The position numbers and the translations under genes were made by a program. A DNA stretch of 56,640 nucleotides, from assembly GCA_020402745.1 (NCBI GenBank), contig JADBYZ010000029.1:1-56640 (forward strand). The letters are read 5' to 3'. The notes under the pieces were generated by a model that had not been told where the DNA came from, did not search any database, and worked only from the letters and a program-made list of their open reading frames with translations. Of the stretch, positions 52,146 to 56,640 are shown one piece after another. The first letter of the stretch is position 1, and every line of letters starts with the position of its first letter. Source of the DNA: Phenylobacterium sp. (GTDB taxonomy: Bacteria; Pseudomonadota; Alphaproteobacteria; Caulobacterales; Caulobacteraceae).

Positions 52146-52376
52146 ATGAACCTGACGATCAAACTCACCCGGGTTGGGAACTCGACCGGGGCTGTCTTCC
52201 CCAAGGAACTGCTGGCGCGTCTTCGCGTCGGGCCGGGCGATACCGTCTATGTCAGCGAAACGCCGGACGGCGGGGTCAGGCTGACAGCGAGCAATCCGGA
52301 CTTCGAGGCGAAGATGGCCGCCGCGGAAGCCATCATGCGTGAAGATCGGGACATCCTCCGCGTCCTGGCCAAGTGA
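52146..52376 (+). CDS. AbrB/MazE-family antitoxin
   Basis: A 76-residue protein with an N-terminal SpoVT/AbrB swapped-hairpin DNA-binding domain (TRVGNSTGAVFPKELLARL) and a C-terminal helical tail (AKMAAAEAIMREDRDIL) expected to wrap the toxin. The doc-like toxin gene follows with a GTGA overlap. There is no ribosome-binding site, consistent with leaderless translation. Confidence 0.87.
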   Translation: MNLTIKLTRVGNSTGAVFPKELLARLRVGPGDTVYVSETPDGGVRLTASNPDFEAKMAAAEAIMREDRDILRVLAK

Positions 52377-52804
52377 CGACCCAGATCGTCGGGGAGCCGG
52401 TTTGGCTGGAACCCGAGGTCGCCCTCGCCATTCACGACCGCCAGTTGGCGGAGCACGGAGGCCTGCAGGGGCTGCGGGACCCGGACGCCTTGCAGGCGGC
52501 GCTGGAGCGCCCCCGGCACAAGTGGGCTTACGGAGAAACCGATCCGGCCAACCTCGCCGCCGCCTATGCCTGGGGACTGGCGAGAAGCCATCCCTTTGCC
52601 GACGGCAACAAGCGCACGGCTTGGGTCCTGGCGCGCCTTTTCCTGGTGCTCAACGGATTTAGGCTGGACCACGGGGCCGAGGAGACCATCCGGATCGTCC
52701 TGGCGCTTGCCGGCGGCGAGTTGGAGGAAGAGGCCTTCGCCGCCTGGCTCCGCAACCGCCTCTCCCCCTCCCCTGCTGACAGCCGCCCCGCCGGTCTGCT
52801 ATAG
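52373..52804 (+). CDS. Doc-type death-on-curing toxin (Fic fold)
   Basis: A 143-residue Doc-family protein with the Fic-type motif HPFADGNKR (73-81) and the N-terminal HDRQLAEHGG segment. Doc phosphorylates and so inactivates elongation factor Tu. The motif is intact, so it should be active. It is translationally coupled to the AbrB-like antitoxin. With the HigBA-like pair it forms a 1.4-kb toxin-antitoxin insert between ribF and ileS. Confidence 0.88.
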   Translation: MTTQIVGEPVWLEPEVALAIHDRQLAEHGGLQGLRDPDALQAALERPRHKWAYGETDPANLAAAYAWGLARSHPFADGNKRTAWVLARLFLVLNGFRLDHGAEETIRIVLALAGGELEEEAFAAWLRNRLSPSPADSRPAGLL

Positions 52805-52931
52805 CCCCGCGCCATGACCCTGGTCCGGACCCCAGCGCGAATTACCCGCCCGGCGTGACGCCGCCGGACGACCTCCAGCGCGCGCCGGGAATTCCTCACC
52901 CCCCCTGATCCGGTCCAACCTGGAAGGTCCC

Positions 52932-55900
52932 ATGGCCGACGACGCCGCTCCCGCCTCGCGCGACTACCGCGAAACCGTCTTTCTTCCCGACACCCCCTTT
53001 CCCATGCGCGCCGGCCTGCCGGTCAAGGAGCCGGAGATCCTGGCTCGCTGGGAGGACCTGTACGCGCGCCTGAGGGCCGACCGTCAGGGCCGGGGGGCGC
53101 CCCTCTTCGTCCTGCATGACGGCCCGCCCTACGCCAACGGCGCCATCCACATCGGCCACGCCCTGCAGAAGACCCTTAAGGACTTCGTGGTCCGCTCGCG
53201 CTTCGCCCTGGGCTTCGACGTCGACTACGTCCCCGGGTGGGACTGCCACGGCCTGCCCATCGAGTGGAAGATCGAGGAAGAGCTCCGCGGCCAGGGCCGC
53301 CGCAAGGAGGACGTCTCCAAGGCCGAGTTCCGCGAGCGCTGCCGCGCCTACGCCGCCCAGTGGATCGAGGTCCAGAAGGCCGGCTTCCGCCGCCTGGGCG
53401 TGCTGGGCGACTGGGATAACCGCTACGCCACCATGGACTTCTCGTCCGAGGCGGCCATCGTCAACGAGTTCCATAAGTTCGTGGTCTCGGGCCAGCTCTA
53501 CCGGGGCTCCAAGCCCGTCATGTGGAGCCCGGTGGAGCGCACCGCCCTAGCCGACGCCGAGGTGGAGTACCACGACCATTTCAGCCCCACCGTCTGGGTG
53601 AAGTTCCCCGTCGTCGAGGGGCCGTCCGCCGCTGACGGCGCCGCGGTGGTCATCTGGACCACCACCCCTTGGACCCTGCCGGCCAACCGGGCCGTCGCTT
53701 ACTCGCCGGAGATCGCCTACGCCGTCTATGAGGTCGAGGCCATGGAGACGGGGCTGGACTTCGAGCCCTGGGCCAAGGCGGGCGACCGCCTCATCGTCGC
53801 CGACGCCCGCGCCGCCGACGTGGCGGCCGGCGCAAAGATCGCCCGCTGGAAGCGCCTGGCGGACGTCGACCCCTCGGGCATGTCCTGCCGCCATCCCCTG
53901 GCGGCCCTGGACGACCACTACGGCTTCGCCGTGCCCCTCCTGTCCGGCGACCATGTCACCGACGACGCCGGCACGGGCTTTGTCCACACGGCCCCCGGGC
54001 ACGGGGTGGACGACTACCTGGTCTGGCTGGCCCACGGCCACCGGGAGATCCCCGAGACCGTCGACGCCGACGGCGCCTACCAGCCCCACGTGGCCCTCTT
54101 CGCCGGCCTCAAGGTGCTGGAGACCGAGGGCAAGAAGGCCGGCAAGTTCGGGCCCGCCAACGGCGCGGTCATGGAGAAGCTGGTCGAGGCCGGGAACCTG
54201 CTCGCCCGCGGCCGGCTGGAGCACAGCTATCCGCACTCCTGGCGCTCCAAGGCGCCGGTCATCTTCCGCAACACGCCCCAGTGGTTCATCCGCATGGACG
54301 CGGCGGTGGACACGCCGGAGCTGAAGGGCGCCACCCTGCGCGAGACGGCCCTGAAGGCCATCGCCGCCACCGCCTTCTATCCGGAGGCCGGACGCAACCG
54401 CATCCGCTCCATGGTCGAGGGCCGGCCGGACTGGCTGATCAGCCGCCAACGGGCCTGGGGCGCGCCCCTGGCCATGTTCGTCGACCGCGACACCTTCCAG
54501 CCCCTGGTGGATCCCGAGGTCAACCGCCGCATTGTCGAGGCCATTGCGGCCCGGGGCGCCGACGCCTGGTTCACCGAGCCGGCGGAAAGCTTCCTCGGCG
54601 GCCATGATCCGGCGCGCTTCGAGAAGGTCGAGGACATCCTCGACGTCTGGTTCGATTCCGGCTCCACCCACGCCTTCACCCTGGAGGGCCGGGAGAACAC
54701 CCGCTGGCCCGCAGACCTCTACCTCGAGGGCAGCGACCAGCACCGCGGCTGGTTCCAGTCGTCCCTGCTGGAAAGCGCCGGCACCCGGGGCCGGGCGCCC
54801 TACGACGCCATCATGACCCACGGCTTCACCGTCGACGAGAACGGCGAGAAGATGTCGAAGTCCAAGGGCAACACCCTGGAGCCCGACACGGTCATCCGCG
54901 AGTCCGGCGCCGAGATCCTCCGCCTCTGGGCGGCCATGGTCGACTACGCCGAGGACCAGAAGATCGGCAAGACCATCCTGGCCACCACCACCGACGCCTA
55001 CCGCAAGCTGCGCAACACCCTGCGCTACCTGCTGGGCGCCCTGGCGGGCTTCTCCGAGGCCGAGCGGGTCGATCCCGCCGACATGCCGCCCCTGGAGCGC
55101 TACATCCTGCACCGGCTCCACGAACTGGACGGCCAGGTGCGCGAGGCCTACGGCCGCTATTCCTTCCAGGACGTGGCCCGGCCCCTGACCGAGTTCTGCC
55201 AGACCGACCTGTCGGCCCTGTTCTTCGACATCCGTCGGGACGCCCTCTACTGCGACCAGCCCGACAGCCTGAAGCGCCGGGCCGCCCGCACGGTGATGGA
55301 CCTCACCTTCGAGCGTCTGACGATCTGGCTGGCGCCCCTGATCCCCTTCACCATGGAGGAGGCCTGGACCACCCGCTTCCCCGAGGCCGGGTCCAACTGC
55401 CTGCGCATCTTCCCCGAGACCCCCGCCGCCTGGAGCCATCCGGCCGAGGCGGACCGCTGGGCCAAGGTCCAGGCCGTGACCTCCGTGGTCATGGGCGCCC
55501 TGGAGGCCGAACGCCGCGAGAAGCGCCTGGGCGGTCCCCTGGAGGCCGCGCCGGTTGTTTATATCGCGAACCTGTACTTGCTCGCCGCCTTCAAGGGATT
55601 AGACTCTGCAGAGGTTTTCCGGACATCTCAAGCTGCTCTAAAAGCTATCAAAAGCTCAGGAACAGACTTAGTGTTTCCAGACTTAGGCCTACTGCCGGAT
55701 GGAACGGCGGACTTTGCCGCCTCCAACCCATCGGGGTCGGACCTCCCGGACCCTCAGACTGGGGCACGACTGTTTTCACTGCCTGAGGTTTCGGGAGTTT
55801 GGGTCGAAGTGCGCAAGGCCGAGGGCCGCAAGTGCGCCCGCTCCTGGCGCATTCTGCCCGAGGTGGGCCAGGACCCGCGCTATCCGGACCTGTCCCTGAG

Positions 55901-55943
55901 GGACGCCGAGGCCGTGGCCGCCTGGGACGCCGCCCGTGTCTGA
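52932..55943 (+). CDS. ileS: Isoleucyl-tRNA synthetase
   Basis: A 1003-residue class I synthetase with IHIGHAL near residue 72, editing domain motifs (WTTTPWTLPANRAVAYSP, DDAGTGFVHTAPGHG) and MSKSKGN near 640. It charges tRNA-Ile. It is longer than the roughly 970 residues usual in alphaproteobacteria. The excess falls in a low-GC segment at about residues 875-957, just before the C-terminal AEGRKCARSWRILPEVG. The frame stays open through this patch. It overlaps lspA by eight bases. Confidence 0.95.
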   Translation: MADDAAPASRDYRETVFLPDTPFPMRAGLPVKEPEILARWEDLYARLRADRQGRGAPLFVLHDGPPYANGAIHIGHALQKTLKDFVVRSRFALGFDVDYVPGWDCHGLPIEWKIEEELRGQGRRKEDVSKAEFRERCRAYAAQWIEVQKAGFRRLGVLGDWDNRYATMDFSSEAAIVNEFHKFVVSGQLYRGSKPVMWSPVERTALADAEVEYHDHFSPTVWVKFPVVEGPSAADGAAVVIWTTTPWTLPANRAVAYSPEIAYAVYEVEAMETGLDFEPWAKAGDRLIVADARAADVAAGAKIARWKRLADVDPSGMSCRHPLAALDDHYGFAVPLLSGDHVTDDAGTGFVHTAPGHGVDDYLVWLAHGHREIPETVDADGAYQPHVALFAGLKVLETEGKKAGKFGPANGAVMEKLVEAGNLLARGRLEHSYPHSWRSKAPVIFRNTPQWFIRMDAAVDTPELKGATLRETALKAIAATAFYPEAGRNRIRSMVEGRPDWLISRQRAWGAPLAMFVDRDTFQPLVDPEVNRRIVEAIAARGADAWFTEPAESFLGGHDPARFEKVEDILDVWFDSGSTHAFTLEGRENTRWPADLYLEGSDQHRGWFQSSLLESAGTRGRAPYDAIMTHGFTVDENGEKMSKSKGNTLEPDTVIRESGAEILRLWAAMVDYAEDQKIGKTILATTTDAYRKLRNTLRYLLGALAGFSEAERVDPADMPPLERYILHRLHELDGQVREAYGRYSFQDVARPLTEFCQTDLSALFFDIRRDALYCDQPDSLKRRAARTVMDLTFERLTIWLAPLIPFTMEEAWTTRFPEAGSNCLRIFPETPAAWSHPAEADRWAKVQAVTSVVMGALEAERREKRLGGPLEAAPVVYIANLYLLAAFKGLDSAEVFRTSQAALKAIKSSGTDLVFPDLGLLPDGTADFAASNPSGSDLPDPQTGARLFSLPEVSGVWVEVRKAEGRKCARSWRILPEVGQDPRYPDLSLRDAEAVAAWDAARV
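55553..55800 (+). other. Low-GC, foreign-looking patch inside ileS
   Basis: Within the otherwise roughly 70 % GC ileS gene, about 250 bases drop to near 50 % GC. The patch uses codons rare in the rest of the window: TTA three times, CTA, ACA, TCA, CCA. It encodes about 80 residues of the C-terminal region, including a stretch (SSGTDLVFPDLGLLPDG) I do not recall from other IleS proteins. The reading frame is intact on both sides. Recombination, an inserted element or a chimeric assembly are all possible. Confidence 0.7.
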
Positions 55944-56439
55944 GGGTGGAGCGAGGGTGACCCCGGCCGGACGCCTGGCCTTTGGCCTCGCCGCCGCCGT
56001 CCTGGCCGCCGACCAGGCGGTCAAGGCCTGGATCCTCTACGGCCTGAACCTGCCCCTGCGCCTGTCGGTGGAGGTGCTGGGCCCCTTGAGGCTGACCATG
56101 GTCTGGAACGAGGGGGTCAGCTTCAGCCTCCTCCAGGCCCGGCATGACCTCGCCCGCTGGGGGCTGACCGCCTTCGCCCTGCTGGTCGCCCTGGCCCTGG
56201 CGTTCTGGGCGCGGCAGGCTGACCGGCGCCTGCTCGGCGTCTCCCTGGGCCTGATCATCGGCGGCGCCGTGGGCAACGCCATCGACCGGGCCCGGTTCGG
56301 CGCTGTGGCCGACTTTATCGACGTCAGCGCCCTGGGCTTCTTCCCCTGGGTGTTCAACATCGCCGACAGCGCCATCACCATCGGCGTCATCCTGATGCTG
56401 CTGGACTCCTTCCGCCGCGAGACCCCTCCGGCCCGATAG
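55936..56439 (+). CDS. lspA: Lipoprotein signal peptidase (signal peptidase II)
   Basis: A 167-residue inner membrane aspartic peptidase with four helices. The catalytic aspartates lie in GNAIDRARFG and FNIADSAI, and VWNEGVSFSLL is also conserved. It removes signal peptides from prolipoproteins, for example PhnD in this window. GTG at 55936 lies within the end of ileS, the usual ileS-lspA coupling. Confidence 0.95.
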   Translation: MSEGGARVTPAGRLAFGLAAAVLAADQAVKAWILYGLNLPLRLSVEVLGPLRLTMVWNEGVSFSLLQARHDLARWGLTAFALLVALALAFWARQADRRLLGVSLGLIIGGAVGNAIDRARFGAVADFIDVSALGFFPWVFNIADSAITIGVILMLLDSFRRETPPAR

Positions 56440-56459
56440 GCCAGACCGATCGCCCCAAA

Positions 56460-56541
56460 CCGCCGTTGACCCCCTCCGTCCCGGGGCTGACGCCCCGGGC
56501 CACCTCCCCCTGGGGGCAGGGGAATCGCATATGCCGCCGCC
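56460..56541 (-). repeat. Interspersed intergenic repeat, copy 4 (inverted)
   Basis: Read on the minus strand this has the same outline as the other copies: CCCCAGGGGGAGGTGG, an eight-base GC hairpin (CCGGGGC with GCCCCGG), then GGAGGGGGTCAACGGCGG. Its 56500-56541 arm is the inverted counterpart of 99-141. Confidence 0.85.
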
Positions 56542-56556
56542 TCTGACAGGAAACCG

Positions 56557-56640
56557 ACGCTGGTAAGCGTCTGCAGTCCAAGAGGCAGTCACCGATTCCG
56601 TTTTGTTCCCGGTTTTTTGATCGAGCGAGTCTTGCGCAGC
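56557..56640. repeat. 84-bp direct repeat, right copy
   Basis: This is identical to bases 1-84. If the molecule were circular its length would be 56,556 bp. The block would then sit once between two inverted repeat arms (56500-56541 and 99-141), with 15 and 14 bases between the arms and the block. Confidence 0.95.

Overview
The window is high-GC DNA (about 70 %) packed with genes on both strands, from an alphaproteobacterium, almost certainly of the Caulobacteraceae (Caulobacter/Phenylobacterium type). The lineage markers are a 118-residue CpdR-like receiver beside an N-formylglutamate amidohydrolase, a TipF-like degenerate EAL protein upstream of ribF-ileS-lspA, an ethylmalonyl-CoA-pathway methylsuccinyl-CoA dehydrogenase, and a DUF6491-type protein. 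The content is chromosomal (ileS, lspA, ribF, typA, a tRNA-Val). The two ends nevertheless carry the same 84-bp sequence, flanked by inverted copies of an intergenic repeat, so the contig either closes on itself or stops inside a dispersed repeat at both ends.

Layout from left to right. 188-1927: a long acyl-CoA dehydrogenase. 2046-6858: a cobalamin riboswitch followed by btuB-btuF-btuC-btuD. 6883-8161: a TetR regulator with an unknown membrane protein, carrying two matching operator-like palindromes. 8270-12811: a HAD hydrolase, an APC permease, a DUF885 metallopeptidase-like protein and a second TetR. 12860-20425: a phosphate-starvation block with Pho-box-like sites, made of a PlcP-type phospholipase C, a glycosyltransferase fused to a TetR DNA-binding domain, PstS, an OprP-like porin and PhnCDE. 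20554-23077: ornithine/lysine decarboxylase with a structured leader, then a deoxyhypusine-synthase-family enzyme (polyamines). 23099-25677: a MsrP/YedY-like molybdoprotein with a b561-like membrane partner, and a thioesterase.

25709-33681: an intergenic repeat cluster, an alpha/beta hydrolase, MnmC, a small secreted protein, ModABC, and the SelD/MnmH pair. MnmC and MnmH act in sequence on wobble uridine 34 of tRNAs, and ModABC could supply molybdenum to the nearby molybdoprotein. 33766-35348: tRNA-Val(GAC), cpdR and an N-formylglutamate amidohydrolase. 35365-35485: a candidate trans-acting small RNA of the MmgR/suhB (alpha-r8) type. 35686-41892: typA, an aminotransferase, an SDR, a ClpP-like protein with an altered catalytic triad, an alpha/beta hydrolase and a GST.

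41969-47632 forms an acyl-CoA block: methylsuccinyl-CoA dehydrogenase, a twin-helix small protein, a PduO-type cobalamin adenosyltransferase, etfBA and 3-hydroxybutyryl-CoA dehydrogenase. Sites resembling PhaR operators (TGC-N3-GCA) precede etfB and hbd. 47760-51397: tipF, a HAD hydrolase, a MaoC hydratase and ribF. 51410-52804: two toxin-antitoxin pairs facing away from each other. 52932-56439: ileS, which contains a low-GC patch, and lspA. The points most worth a second look are the TetR-glycosyltransferase fusion with its leaderless, operator-spanned promoter, the Pho-controlled block around it, the small RNA upstream of typA, the pseudoknot-like decarboxylase leader, and the foreign-looking patch in ileS.
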